In this document: positions 43,898-52,410 of the stretch, in pieces
How the letters are laid out: every line of letters begins with the position of its first letter
How positions within the stretch are numbered: position 1 is the first letter of the stretch
Assembly (NCBI GenBank): GCA_016462645.1
Contig: JAEMSX010000008.1
Location: 1 to 64,000 of the forward strand
Direction: 5' to 3'
Length of the DNA stretch: 64,000 nucleotides
DNA from: Thermoleophilaceae bacterium
GTDB lineage: Bacteria; Actinomycetota; Thermoleophilia; Solirubrobacterales; JACPNS01
The notes under the pieces: model-generated
The model's database searches: none
What the model was told of the DNA's origin: nothing
Seen by the model: the letters and a program-made list of their open reading frames with translations, nothing else
Program-made: the position numbers and the translations under genes

Positions 43898-44319
43898 TGC
43901 GCCGTACACGCGACGAACGCGGCTCCATCAGCATCTGGCTGGCGGTGTCGAGCTTAGTCATGATGATTCTCGTCGGGCTGGCCGTCGACCTCGGCGGACA
44001 GGTCCACGCCAAACAGCGCGCCCACGACATTGCCGCCCAAGCCGCCCGAACCGGCGGTGAACAGGTGCAAGCCGCCCCCGCCATCAAAGGTGACTACGTC
44101 GCTGTCGACGTGGTCGCCGCTCGAAACGCCGCCGAAGAGTACCTCTCCGCCTCCGGCGTCTCCGGCACGGTGACCGTCACGGGCGGCAACACCATCACGG
44201 TCAACGTGACCGACACCTACAGACCCAAGTTCCTGAGCTTCATCGGCGTTGGCGACCTGACCGTCACCAGCACAGCCTCGGCACGACTGATTCGCAGCCT
44301 CGGAGGGAGCGAACAATGA
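43894..44319 (+). CDS. TadG-like pilus assembly protein
   Basis: A 141-residue protein. RDERGSISIWLAVSSLVMMI leads a single helix, then LGGQVHAKQRAHDIAAQAAR, the hallmark of TadG/TadE N-terminal segments, and a short beta-rich domain ending TVTSTASARLIRSL. It lacks the von Willebrand domain of full-length TadG. GGAGGGAG precedes the ATG by five bases. It overlaps the LysM-BTAD gene by four bases. Confidence 0.8.
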   Translation: MMRRTRDERGSISIWLAVSSLVMMILVGLAVDLGGQVHAKQRAHDIAAQAARTGGEQVQAAPAIKGDYVAVDVVAARNAAEEYLSASGVSGTVTVTGGNTITVNVTDTYRPKFLSFIGVGDLTVTSTASARLIRSLGGSEQ

Positions 44320-47300
44320 CCCAGCCCGCGCTTCGGCAGCGACTCCAGGGGCTCGCGGCCACGCTCGTCATCCTCCTGCTCGTCACAGGAGCCCCATTCC
44401 TGCTGGTCGCCATCGGTGCAGCACCCTGGACCGCCGACCTCGGCGAGTTGCGGACCCTGCTAGCCAGTCCCGACGACGGCACACTGGCGATGGTCGTCAT
44501 CGCTGCCGTGGCATGGGTGGCGTGGCTGTTCGTCGCCGTCTCTGTTGTCCTAGAAGTGGTCTCGCAGGTGCGCGGCCTGCCGGTTCCCTCGCTCCCGGGC
44601 CTGGGTGCCCCGCAACGGGCGGTCGGCCAGCTCGTCGCGGTGGCAGCACTGCTATTCGTCGCCGCTCCGACTGTCGTCGCAGCATTCCCGGCTCCGCCAG
44701 CGCACGCTGCAGCAGCGGCGCCCGCCCTCGAAACGCCCCGTCTCGCAGCGATCGACGTTGCGCACGTCCTCCCAGAGGCTGCGCCCGTCCTGATCGCGGC
44801 GCACTCATCGACCCCGGAGAAGTCGACCATCGACTACACGGTGAAACGCGGCGACAGTCTGTGGAAGATTGCGGACCGTCTGCTCGGCGACGGTGCTCGG
44901 TTCCCCGAGATTGTCGAGTTGAACAAGAGCGTCCTTAACGGTCGACCCGATTTCATCGTCGCAGGCACGGTGCTAACGGTGCCCTACGAGGCCGACGAAC
45001 CCGACGCCGGCCGGCAGGCCGAGGAGTACGTCGTACAGCCCGGCGACACCTTGTCGGAGATCGCCGAGGCGAAGCTAGGTGACCCGATGCGCTACCCCGA
45101 GCTCTACGAGGCGTCGCGCGACACCGTGCAGTCTGACGGTGCGACACTCTCCGACCCTGACCTGATCCGACCCGGTTGGGAGATCACGATTCCTGGGCGG
45201 GCGAAGCACAAGGCCGAGGTGCCAGAGGAGCCTCCGATCGACGTCGTGCCGCCTGCCGATAGCCCTCCGGTCAAGACGCCGCCCGCTGAGCCGATACCCA
45301 TGCCGACGGCCACCGCCGAGCCAGACCCGGACCCCGCCGTCGCGACTGCTGACCAGGGCGACCACGAGGGCGAGTCGTCGGCGCCCGGCTGGCTAGTGCC
45401 GGGCCTAACTGGGGCCGGCGCAGTCCTGGCGGCGCTGGTGCTGCTCGCCGTTCGCGCCCACCGCAACACCCAGCTCCGCTACCGCCGGCCCGGGCAGAGC
45501 ATCGCCCCACCTCCTCCCGAGCTGAGGGCCGTCGAGAAGACAGCGCTCGTTTCTGGTGCTTCGCTGACATCGACCATCCAGAGTCTCGACCGGGCTCTCA
45601 GCCACCTGGCCGGAGAGTGCTCGGACGCGGGCCGGACGTTGCCCTCTGCCGTGACCGCGACATTGGCGACGGGCACCGTGACCCTGCATCTCGCCGAACC
45701 AGCCAATCTGCCGGAGCCGTGGACGGGCGAAGGTTGCGAGTGGTCGCTCGGCCTCAACCAGCTGCTGCCCGACCGTGACGACGTGCTTCCGCCCTATCCG
45801 CTGCTCGTGACTGTGGGCCAAGACGGCGGCGGCCTCCACCTCGTGAATCTGGAGCACCTCGGCGTCGTGGCACTCGCCGGCGACCCCGAGCGCACCAGGG
45901 CGCTCGCTCGGCACATCGCAGCCGAGCTGGCGCTCAACCCGTGGTCGGTGCTGGTCGAAGTCCACGCGATCGGCGTCGGCGAGGAGCTCGCCACGCTGGA
46001 CTCACTGCGGCTGCGCCACCACACCGACTGCGAGCAGGTCGTCCCCGCCATCGCTCGCGACCTTGCGGTGTCATTGCAGAACGGCTGGGGCGACCCCGAC
46101 CCCTACCGCGCCGTCATCACGACCACCGAAGGGACGAGCGAACTTGCGCCCCTCCTGACCGCGCCCACCTCGCGGATCGGCGCGGCACTGGTCTCGCTCG
46201 CTGCGCCCACCCCCGGATCCACCGTGATCGAGATAGACAACACAGGAAGATTGCGTGCGCCCGTCCTCGGCCTCGACCTCAGGGCCGCTGGTCTTACGAG
46301 CGAGGAGGCGACTGCGTGCGCTGCCATCGTCGACCTGACGCGCGAAAGCCAGCCGGTGAAGATCCCACCCTTTGAGCAGGCCGCTGACGGCTGGCGCGCG
46401 CTCGCCGACCAGGCTGGAGCGCTGCGCGAGGAGCTGACTCACGTACGCCAGGAAGGCCCGGCCGGCGACGGCTCCCTCCTGCCCAGCGCGGCCGATGAGT
46501 ACGTCGAGGCCGCGGCCACCACCGTCGAGGACATCGAGACGCTGGCCTCGGTCGTTCCCGAGCAGGTCCGACGCACCGTCGAGGAGGCCGACCCCACGCT
46601 CGACGAAGACATCGCCGACTGGTTTGACGAGGCCGAACCTCGACCGAAGCTCCAGTTGCTCGGCCCAGCGCGGGTGTTCGCCCACGGTGACGTGGCCGCC
46701 GTCGCCAAACGACGCCCCTACTTCGTCGAACTGGTGGCCTACCTCGCACTCCACCCTGAAGGTGTCTTCAGCCGAAACCTTGCCGAGGACTTCGGAATCA
46801 AGCAGTCCCGCGCTCGTACAGATCTGAGCACCATCAGAGACTGGCTCGGCACCAATCCTCGGACTGGCAAGCTCTTCCTCCCGAGGCGCGACCTGAACAC
46901 CCCCGAGCACACCATCGACAACGGCTACTCGCTCCACGAGCTTCTGGTGGACGTCGACCTCTTCCGCCGGCTTCGAGCCCGAGGGCAGGCTCGCGGAGCG
47001 AGTGGGATCGACGACTTGAAGATCGCGCTGAAACTCGTCACCGGGCAGCCGTTCAGCAACCTGCGCGGGAACGGCTGGGCATGGCTGTTCGAGGGCGACA
47101 GACTCCACGAGATCGCGGCGCACATGATTGTCGATACGGCCCACATCGTCGCCGTCGCAGCGCAATCCGAAGATGACCTCGACACTGCCCGGTGGGCCTC
47201 CGAGATCGCCTGCGAGGCAGCGCCGTACGACGAGATCTGCCGACTCGACCTCGTCAAGGTTGCCGCCGCCCAGGGCCACCTCGAGCTCGCTGAGCGCATG

Positions 47301-47414
47301 CTCAATCACGACGTGTTCAACCGCGCCGATGACCACCTACCCCCAATTGACCTCCCCAAGCGGACGATCGGCGTGGTCGAGCGGGAGGGCTGGGGCAGCA
47401 ACAAATGTCGATGA
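44316..47414 (+). CDS. LysM-BTAD membrane protein closing the Tad operon
   Basis: A 1032-residue protein. Several membrane segments fill the first 130 residues. Two LysM domains follow at about 173-220 (YTVKRGDSLWKIADRLLGD) and 236-290 (YVVQPGDTLSEIAEAKLGD), then a Pro-rich linker and another helix at about 365-385. The C-terminal 255 residues hold a winged-helix plus BTAD-type TPR region (LVAYLALHPEGVFSRNLAED, VDVDLFRRLRARGQ). LysM binds peptidoglycan, while BTAD is normally cytoplasmic, so the protein spans the membrane with two very different ends. Such fusions recur beside actinobacterial Tad-like operons. Signalling from the wall to the cytoplasm is inferred. Confidence 0.87.
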   Translation: MTQPALRQRLQGLAATLVILLLVTGAPFLLVAIGAAPWTADLGELRTLLASPDDGTLAMVVIAAVAWVAWLFVAVSVVLEVVSQVRGLPVPSLPGLGAPQRAVGQLVAVAALLFVAAPTVVAAFPAPPAHAAAAAPALETPRLAAIDVAHVLPEAAPVLIAAHSSTPEKSTIDYTVKRGDSLWKIADRLLGDGARFPEIVELNKSVLNGRPDFIVAGTVLTVPYEADEPDAGRQAEEYVVQPGDTLSEIAEAKLGDPMRYPELYEASRDTVQSDGATLSDPDLIRPGWEITIPGRAKHKAEVPEEPPIDVVPPADSPPVKTPPAEPIPMPTATAEPDPDPAVATADQGDHEGESSAPGWLVPGLTGAGAVLAALVLLAVRAHRNTQLRYRRPGQSIAPPPPELRAVEKTALVSGASLTSTIQSLDRALSHLAGECSDAGRTLPSAVTATLATGTVTLHLAEPANLPEPWTGEGCEWSLGLNQLLPDRDDVLPPYPLLVTVGQDGGGLHLVNLEHLGVVALAGDPERTRALARHIAAELALNPWSVLVEVHAIGVGEELATLDSLRLRHHTDCEQVVPAIARDLAVSLQNGWGDPDPYRAVITTTEGTSELAPLLTAPTSRIGAALVSLAAPTPGSTVIEIDNTGRLRAPVLGLDLRAAGLTSEEATACAAIVDLTRESQPVKIPPFEQAADGWRALADQAGALREELTHVRQEGPAGDGSLLPSAADEYVEAAATTVEDIETLASVVPEQVRRTVEEADPTLDEDIADWFDEAEPRPKLQLLGPARVFAHGDVAAVAKRRPYFVELVAYLALHPEGVFSRNLAEDFGIKQSRARTDLSTIRDWLGTNPRTGKLFLPRRDLNTPEHTIDNGYSLHELLVDVDLFRRLRARGQARGASGIDDLKIALKLVTGQPFSNLRGNGWAWLFEGDRLHEIAAHMIVDTAHIVAVAAQSEDDLDTARWASEIACEAAPYDEICRLDLVKVAAAQGHLELAERMLNHDVFNRADDHLPPIDLPKRTIGVVEREGWGSNKCR

Positions 47415-47423
47415 TGCAGCCCG

Positions 47424-48014
47424 TCAGGTCACTAGACCTCGGAGCTGACCACAGATCGTCCAGTACACGTCAATGTCACTGACCTCAAGATTCTCCGCCG
47501 TGTCGTTGCCGCCGAGGAACAGCGGAACTTTGTAGCCAACGCACTGACTCCGCAGCAGAGGCAGGGCGTCGGGGTTCACTTCCGACCACGCCCTGAAGAA
47601 CGCCGAAGCGAGAGCCGCGTCCGAATGCTCGACCAGTTCTTCGTCGTGAAGGACCGCGAAGTCGACTGGAATCTCCAACGCCTCACCCGTGCCAGGCTCA
47701 AGCATCAGGACTTGGGGTTGACCGTCCTCAACCCGGCCCGAGTCGACCGCGAACTGTCGCCCTAGCCAGTCGTAGCCGAACGGGCAGACTCGTTGGGCGA
47801 ACTCCGGGAACGCGTCAGCCACCAATGACAGGGCCAGCGGCCCAGTTTGGTCATCGTGGACCCGGTAGATCCCACCTCCAAAGGACGCGCCAGCGAACTC
47901 ATCCGCGAACTCGGCATAGCCGGTGATGCGGTCGAGTCGCGGGTGCGCCCATATCCCATCCGATTCAAGGGCGTCGCGACTCCGTGCGTATGCCCCCCGG
48001 AAACGATCGAACAT
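47424..48014 (-). CDS. Immunity protein, Tdi1/DUF1851-like
   Basis: A 196-residue protein matching the GAD-like/DUF1851 immunity family, whose members include Tdi1 of type VI secretion. FGGGIYRVHD, FGYDWLGRQFAVD, LEPGTGEALEIPVDFA, ELVEHSDAALA and VGYKVPLFLGGND are characteristic. GAGGTG precedes the chosen ATG by six bases. It lies ten bases after the toxin gene, on the same strand, as expected for a toxin-immunity pair, and would bind and block the toxin nuclease domain. Confidence 0.85.
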   Translation of the reverse strand: MFDRFRGAYARSRDALESDGIWAHPRLDRITGYAEFADEFAGASFGGGIYRVHDDQTGPLALSLVADAFPEFAQRVCPFGYDWLGRQFAVDSGRVEDGQPQVLMLEPGTGEALEIPVDFAVLHDEELVEHSDAALASAFFRAWSEVNPDALPLLRSQCVGYKVPLFLGGNDTAENLEVSDIDVYWTICGQLRGLVT

Positions 48015-48024
48015 CGGTGGCACC

Positions 48025-50016
48025 TCAGCAGATCGCCGCGCCGAGAATCGGCGCACCATAGTCAAGCTCTCGGAGCTGCGCCTCGATCTGCCGTCCGACA
48101 CTGCGGTTCACAGCCATGTCGAGCGGTTTCATGTTCGAGAGATCATCACCTCCACCTAGTTGCAGTTCGATCGTGTGGTCGACATCGTGGCCATCCGGAA
48201 CCGATCCGCCGGCCTTCTTGTACCTCGACGACGCCGACGTACTGTCGCGCTGCGACAGGGTCTTCTTCAGTTCGCCCCGCTGCCCCGCCTCCCAGATTGC
48301 CTCAACCTTTTCGTCTGCCGCCTTACGCTGTGCGGCCGACCAGGCGGGGTCGTACTTGAGACGAAGGCCGCCTTGTGGGACCAGATCGCAGTCCTTCCAC
48401 GGCTTCATTGGCCTCCACCAACGAGCCGCCTTCGCGACTTCGTCCGACTCGGCGGCCGCCTTCGCAGCCTTGGTTGCGGTCGCCGCGTCCTTCGCTGCTG
48501 TGGCGCTCGTCGCAATCTTCCCGAAGCCCAAGCCCGGGACTACAGCCGCGAGCGAGAGCCCGGCCATCAGGTAGTCGTCCTCAATGGCGTACCACGTGGC
48601 ATTCACCGTGGCTGGTGCGAGGGAGATGAGGTTGAAGGGCGGTGGGGCAAAGCTGGTGGCGACAGTGAGGATGTCGAGGACCAGGTGACCCCATCGCTTG
48701 CCCCAATGCCACACAGCCTTGGCTGCGGCTATCACGCACTGCCCGTAGTCGAGAGGGTTCAGCGAGCAGCCACTGCCCTTGGCCATGTCGCGGGCCAAGG
48801 CTTGAAGAATCTCCGAGTCACGCGTGGGGCCGGCGTCTTCAGCGGAGGCGTCGGACGATGCCGCCTCCAGCGCCGCCTTGGTGGAACTCGTGGAGTCGAT
48901 CGCTGACGACAATGCCGTGAGCGCAGCTGTCATGCCAATGCTCTCGTCGTCTGAACCTTCCGGGAATCGGTGTTCAAACAGCAGGAAATGCGTGAACTTG
49001 CCGATCTCGTAGTCGGACCCATCAATCTCCGCCGTGCCGGGCTGGAAGTCGGTGAAGGCCCACTCGCTGGCGCCCGAGTTCGCCGTCAATGCGGCTGTCA
49101 GGGCAAGTACCCCATCAGTGAGATAGACGCCATTGGGAGCGGGGGCGAACCCCACGCTGTCATCGGGGTCAGCGTCCGGCCAAGCGTCGTCGCCTTCCTT
49201 GTGGTCGAAGTCGTAGTACTCCTTCGTCAGAGACTGGAGAAACTCGGTCGACCAGTAGCCGCGTGCGAGGAGAAGGAGCAGATTGGACCTGTTGGCCGCG
49301 TCCTGATCTCTTCGCTTCTCGGCGTCTGTCTTGTGGAAGGGGATCGCATCCCCGATGCTGCCATCCACTTCGTAGAGATCGGATGGATTCGTCGTGGCGG
49401 CGATGAAGTCCATGGTCCATGACTCATCCAAGGACCGGTCGCCCGTGCCGTGAGTGGCCAGAGCCAACGTGCCTGCCAGATCGGTGAGGGTCAGTTCGTA
49501 CTTGTGGGGGTCGACGCTGGGCTCGAGTGGCTGGTCCTCGCTCTTGCCGGCGACCGTGGCCAGGGCATCGCCAATGGCTCGCGGCGTGGCCTTCGACGTA
49601 AAGAAGTATGCGAAGTCGGGGTTGCCCCGGTTGTCGGCGAGACGCTCTTCGACGGCGCCAAGGTCACCACTCTCGAGGGACCGCACCGCTGCCCAAGCTT
49701 CGTACCGAGCGCGCCACTGGGGGCCGTTGTCGACCACCACAACCGATATCGCGGCAACGAGGACTACTGCCAGAAGCACTCCCACCCAACCTGCTGGAGT
49801 CAGCCATCCCCAGCGGTTTGTCGACACCTCGCGCCGGAAAGTCAGCCGCGTGCGGAAGCGGCCCTCGGCCCAGTCCACAAGTTCCCAGCCATTGCCCTGC
49901 CACTCGTCCACCACGCGGGACCGGTTGCGGTGGGCCGCTCGCATGGACTTCTGCTCTTGACGCAGGCGGTCGGACGTCGCGCGTCGCTTGAGGCGACGCG
50001 AATCTGCTCTCCCCAC
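48025..50016 (-). CDS. Polymorphic toxin with C-terminal HNH-like nuclease domain
   Basis: A 663-residue protein from a GTG start with GGGAG six bases upstream. A basic N terminus and one membrane helix (AGWVGVLLAVVLVAAISVVV, about 75-95) precede a long unassigned body. A hydrophobic translocation-like region follows at about 500-545. The C-terminal 60 residues carry VPDGHDVDHTIELQLGGGDD and KPLDMAVNRSVG, an HNH-type toxin domain known from polymorphic toxins (His about 610 and 614, Asn about 637). No LXG, PAAR or VgrG export marker is present. The immunity gene follows at once. It could kill element-free neighbours during contact or act as an addiction module. Confidence 0.85.
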   Translation of the reverse strand: MGRADSRRLKRRATSDRLRQEQKSMRAAHRNRSRVVDEWQGNGWELVDWAEGRFRTRLTFRREVSTNRWGWLTPAGWVGVLLAVVLVAAISVVVVDNGPQWRARYEAWAAVRSLESGDLGAVEERLADNRGNPDFAYFFTSKATPRAIGDALATVAGKSEDQPLEPSVDPHKYELTLTDLAGTLALATHGTGDRSLDESWTMDFIAATTNPSDLYEVDGSIGDAIPFHKTDAEKRRDQDAANRSNLLLLLARGYWSTEFLQSLTKEYYDFDHKEGDDAWPDADPDDSVGFAPAPNGVYLTDGVLALTAALTANSGASEWAFTDFQPGTAEIDGSDYEIGKFTHFLLFEHRFPEGSDDESIGMTAALTALSSAIDSTSSTKAALEAASSDASAEDAGPTRDSEILQALARDMAKGSGCSLNPLDYGQCVIAAAKAVWHWGKRWGHLVLDILTVATSFAPPPFNLISLAPATVNATWYAIEDDYLMAGLSLAAVVPGLGFGKIATSATAAKDAATATKAAKAAAESDEVAKAARWWRPMKPWKDCDLVPQGGLRLKYDPAWSAAQRKAADEKVEAIWEAGQRGELKKTLSQRDSTSASSRYKKAGGSVPDGHDVDHTIELQLGGGDDLSNMKPLDMAVNRSVGRQIEAQLRELDYGAPILGAAIC

Positions 50017-50205
50017 CCCGTTGCTCCCGACTCAAGTCCCGACCGCGATACGCGACTAGCCAGATCGCGCTGCCAATTGGGGCGATTCCCCAACATCCAT
50101 CAACGATAGGAGAAACGTCCGACAAGAGCTGTTCAAAGTCCCTTCCAACTTTCGGAGGGGCGTCCCCAATGTGGCCTGTGACCTGCGGAAACACCCTCTA
50201 GCCGA

Positions 50206-50244
50206 GCCCGCCCGTCCGGGGACGGGCGGGCAGTAGGACGGGCG
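50206..50244. repeat. Motif palindrome plus third copy, candidate replication or partition site
   Basis: GCCCGCCCGTCC (50206-50217) and GGACGGGCGGGC (50220-50231) form a perfect 12-bp dyad with a GG centre, followed five bases later by a third copy of GGACGGGCG (50236-50244). The site lies in the 263-base gap between the divergent toxin gene and the Prim-Pol gene, about 40 bases before the latter. That position suits an origin, a partition site or an operator for the replication operon. Confidence 0.6.
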
Positions 50245-50279
50245 ATTCTTGGTGCCCCCCTCAGAGCAGCGTGGGGTGA

Positions 50280-51197
50280 ATGAACAACCTGCACCAACAA
50301 CGAGCCGCGACAGCCAGGTGGAGTCCGCGGCTCCTCAGCGACATAGTCGACGCACCGGATCTCGCGACGGCGGCTGAACACCTGGGGACCAGAGGCATAC
50401 CGGTCTTTCCGTGCCTCCCTGGCGGGAAGAGCCCGCTGACTACCCACGGCTTCCAAGACGCAAGTGCCGACCCCGACGCCATCAACTTGTGGTGGCGCCG
50501 CCAGCCTGACGCCAACATCGGTGTCCCCACCGGCGGGGCCGGCGGCATCGACGTGGTCGATGTCGACGTCCACCAGACTGGCTCCGGGTTCGCCGCCTTC
50601 GAGCACGCCCGCCAGGCCGGGTTCGTCGAGGGCTGGGCCTGGCTGGTCCGCACTCCTTCCGGTGGCCTCCACGCCTACTTCCTCCGCGTCAGCGAGACGG
50701 AGCAGCGCTCGTGGCAGTTGCCGAGCAGACACATCGACTTCCGGGGCGACGGCGGCTACATCATCGTCCCGCCTTCCCAGGTAACCGGCGAGGACGGCGT
50801 CACCGGCACCTACCAGCGGATCGCGGTCGCCGAGCATCACCGTCCCTCGCCGGTCGACGCGGCCGGGCTGCGCGGCTTCCTCGACCCGCCTCGGCCCACG
50901 CGTCCACCGACCGACATGCCCGTGGTCGGTGCTCGCCCGGACAAGCTCGCCGCGTGGGTGGCGTCCCGCCCCGAGGGCGGCCGCAACGGTGGCCTGTTCT
51001 GGGCTGCTTGCCGGATGGCCGAGGACGGCCACGACCTGAGCGCCACCGTCTCCCTGCTGGGCGAGGCGGCGTACGGCGCTGGCCTGTCGGAGCGGGAGGC
51101 GATGGCCACGATCAGGTCGGCGTACCGAATCGCAACTCGACTGGGGCCGGCGACTCAGCCGCGCCGTACGTCGGCGGTTGAGGCGGTGGGACTGTGA
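50280..51197 (+). CDS. Bifunctional DNA primase/polymerase (Prim-Pol)
   Basis: A 305-residue protein with the archaeo-eukaryotic primase-like Prim-Pol fold: GIPVFPCLPGGKSPLTTHGF, the catalytic acidic pair in VVDVDVHQTG, RTPSGGLHAYF and HIDFRGDGGYIIVPPS. There is no fused helicase. The C-terminal 80 residues (NGGLFWAACRMAEDGH) resemble the primase C-terminal domain. It is common on actinobacterial plasmids and integrative elements and would start element replication. GTG-overlap coupling links it to the next gene. Confidence 0.9.
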   Translation: MNNLHQQRAATARWSPRLLSDIVDAPDLATAAEHLGTRGIPVFPCLPGGKSPLTTHGFQDASADPDAINLWWRRQPDANIGVPTGGAGGIDVVDVDVHQTGSGFAAFEHARQAGFVEGWAWLVRTPSGGLHAYFLRVSETEQRSWQLPSRHIDFRGDGGYIIVPPSQVTGEDGVTGTYQRIAVAEHHRPSPVDAAGLRGFLDPPRPTRPPTDMPVVGARPDKLAAWVASRPEGGRNGGLFWAACRMAEDGHDLSATVSLLGEAAYGAGLSEREAMATIRSAYRIATRLGPATQPRRTSAVEAVGL

Positions 51198-51568
51198 ATA
51201 CGCCAGAGCCCTACGAGCGTCGCCTCAACCGCGCCATCCCGGACTCCACACCAGCGCCCGAGTCCGAGAAGGCGGTCGACGCCTTGGCCGTGCACCGCGA
51301 CCCCTCCGTTCCGGCCGATGAGGTCAAGCCGGACCGCGGCCGCACCGGGCCAGGCGTGGCCTGGGTCCGGCCGAGCGAGATGCCGACCCTGCTCGCTTCC
51401 AGGTTCATCGGCCGCGGCATCGACCTCCAATCGGAGCTGACCCGCCGCGCTCGCCGCGCTCCTGGCGCTGCCATCTCCAAGTCGTCGCGCGGCGTCACCC
51501 GCAGCTCGATCGCTCGACCTGACTCAGCAAGCCCGACGATCACCGGCCAAGAAGGACTCGGGCTATGA
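51194..51568 (+). CDS. Hypothetical basic protein
   Basis: A 124-residue protein starting at a GTG that overlaps the Prim-Pol stop. It is rich in Pro, Ser and Arg, mostly disordered in look, with one better-formed segment (VRPSEMPTLLASRFIGRGID). No known domain. It lies between Prim-Pol and the 281-residue protein, overlapping both by four bases, so it is surely translated with them. Possibly a replication accessory or DNA-binding protein; no direct evidence. Confidence 0.65.
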   Translation: MNTPEPYERRLNRAIPDSTPAPESEKAVDALAVHRDPSVPADEVKPDRGRTGPGVAWVRPSEMPTLLASRFIGRGIDLQSELTRRARRAPGAAISKSSRGVTRSSIARPDSASPTITGQEGLGL

Positions 51569-52410
51569 GCAAGCCGACCTGTGCCACCAGTGAGGAGCTG
51601 CGAATGCTGCTCTTCGAGCTCGCCTACGACACCTCTGACGGCTGGCGGACCGATCGGCGCGCCGCCGAGCTGGTGACCTACGCGATGAAAAGGTACGCCG
51701 GGCTCGCACACAAGTACGGCCTCGAGTCCAGCGATGCCGCCGTCGCCGCCTTCGAGGTGATGCGGATGCGTTCCACGCGCGTCGCCGAGGATCCCTGGGC
51801 CGTCGTCACCCACGCCGTCGAGTTGAGCCTGATCTACGAGTCACGGGCCGGGGGGCTGCTCTGCTCGACGGGCCAGGCACGCAAGACGGCCGGCCTCGAC
51901 TACCACGATGCCGAAAGGTTCGCCGACCGCGACTCCGAGATCGCCGACTACCACCCGGCGTTCCACTTCCACGACGACGTCGAGGAAATCGACGAACCGA
52001 AGCAGGCGAACCCCGACGGCGAGCCCACCAACGCCTACTTCGCCCTCGACGCTGCCGTGAAGTTCTTCGTCGAGCTCGGCTGGCCGGAACAGACTGCCCG
52101 ACTCGGCTTGGAGTACATCGCCGCACGCCTGATGCGATGCAGGGAGCGGTCCACCGCCTACGTGTCGTTGCGCCGCGATGGGAACGGCCCCGGCTTGCTC
52201 GATATTGACCACGACGCGTGGCTGACGGTGCTTCGTGCTGTTCTGGGCAACCAGCAGCGCGACTGCGAGGAGACGGCCGCAGGACTCGGGGTTCTTGGAC
52301 GACTCGTCACAGGCGAGCACCTCAATGATCTGTTCGAGGATCACGACCTCGCTGATGCGATCCAGGCCGCTGCACCCGCGATCAAGGCAACGGATGACAG
52401 CCATGTCTGA
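51565..52410 (+). CDS. Hypothetical protein of the replication operon
   Basis: A 281-residue soluble, mainly helical protein. Segments such as DRRAAELVTYAMKRYAGLAH and LIYESRAGGLLCSTGQARK suggest a sigma-factor- or replication-initiator-like helical fold, but I cannot assign a family. It is coupled to the genes on both sides by short overlaps, and its last 17 bases overlap the ParB-like gene start. Its position between a primase and a ParB-like protein suggests a role in replication control. Confidence 0.65.
   Translation: MSKPTCATSEELRMLLFELAYDTSDGWRTDRRAAELVTYAMKRYAGLAHKYGLESSDAAVAAFEVMRMRSTRVAEDPWAVVTHAVELSLIYESRAGGLLCSTGQARKTAGLDYHDAERFADRDSEIADYHPAFHFHDDVEEIDEPKQANPDGEPTNAYFALDAAVKFFVELGWPEQTARLGLEYIAARLMRCRERSTAYVSLRRDGNGPGLLDIDHDAWLTVLRAVLGNQQRDCEETAAGLGVLGRLVTGEHLNDLFEDHDLADAIQAAAPAIKATDDSHV

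Larger units (their letters stand above)
29217..50244. repeat. Dispersed motif CGCCCGTCC (long form TGCGCCCGTCCT), about 20 copies
   Basis: Plus-strand copies of CGCCCGTCC start at 32645, 32700, 32731, 34383, 35479, 40259, 41155, 41176, 44782, 46258 and 50209. Reverse copies (GGACGGGCG) start at 29217, 32630, 35058, 35232, 36364, 40573, 41881, 50220 and 50236. Six share the 12-mer TGCGCCCGTCCT. Copies lie in several reading frames and between genes, so a conserved peptide does not explain them. I saw none at 1-29216 or 50245-64000, reading by eye. Confidence 0.7.

Noticed and set aside
42957-43925. Repeated GACGAACGCGGCTC-like DNA as a repeat element
   Set aside because: It encodes the DERGS/DEQGS cleavage region shared by the pilin-like proteins, so protein homology explains it.
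49981-49999. Hairpin GCGTCGC-TTGAG-GCGACGC
   Set aside because: It lies in the Arg-rich start of the toxin gene, where Arg codons readily make such pairs. There is no sign of a regulatory role.
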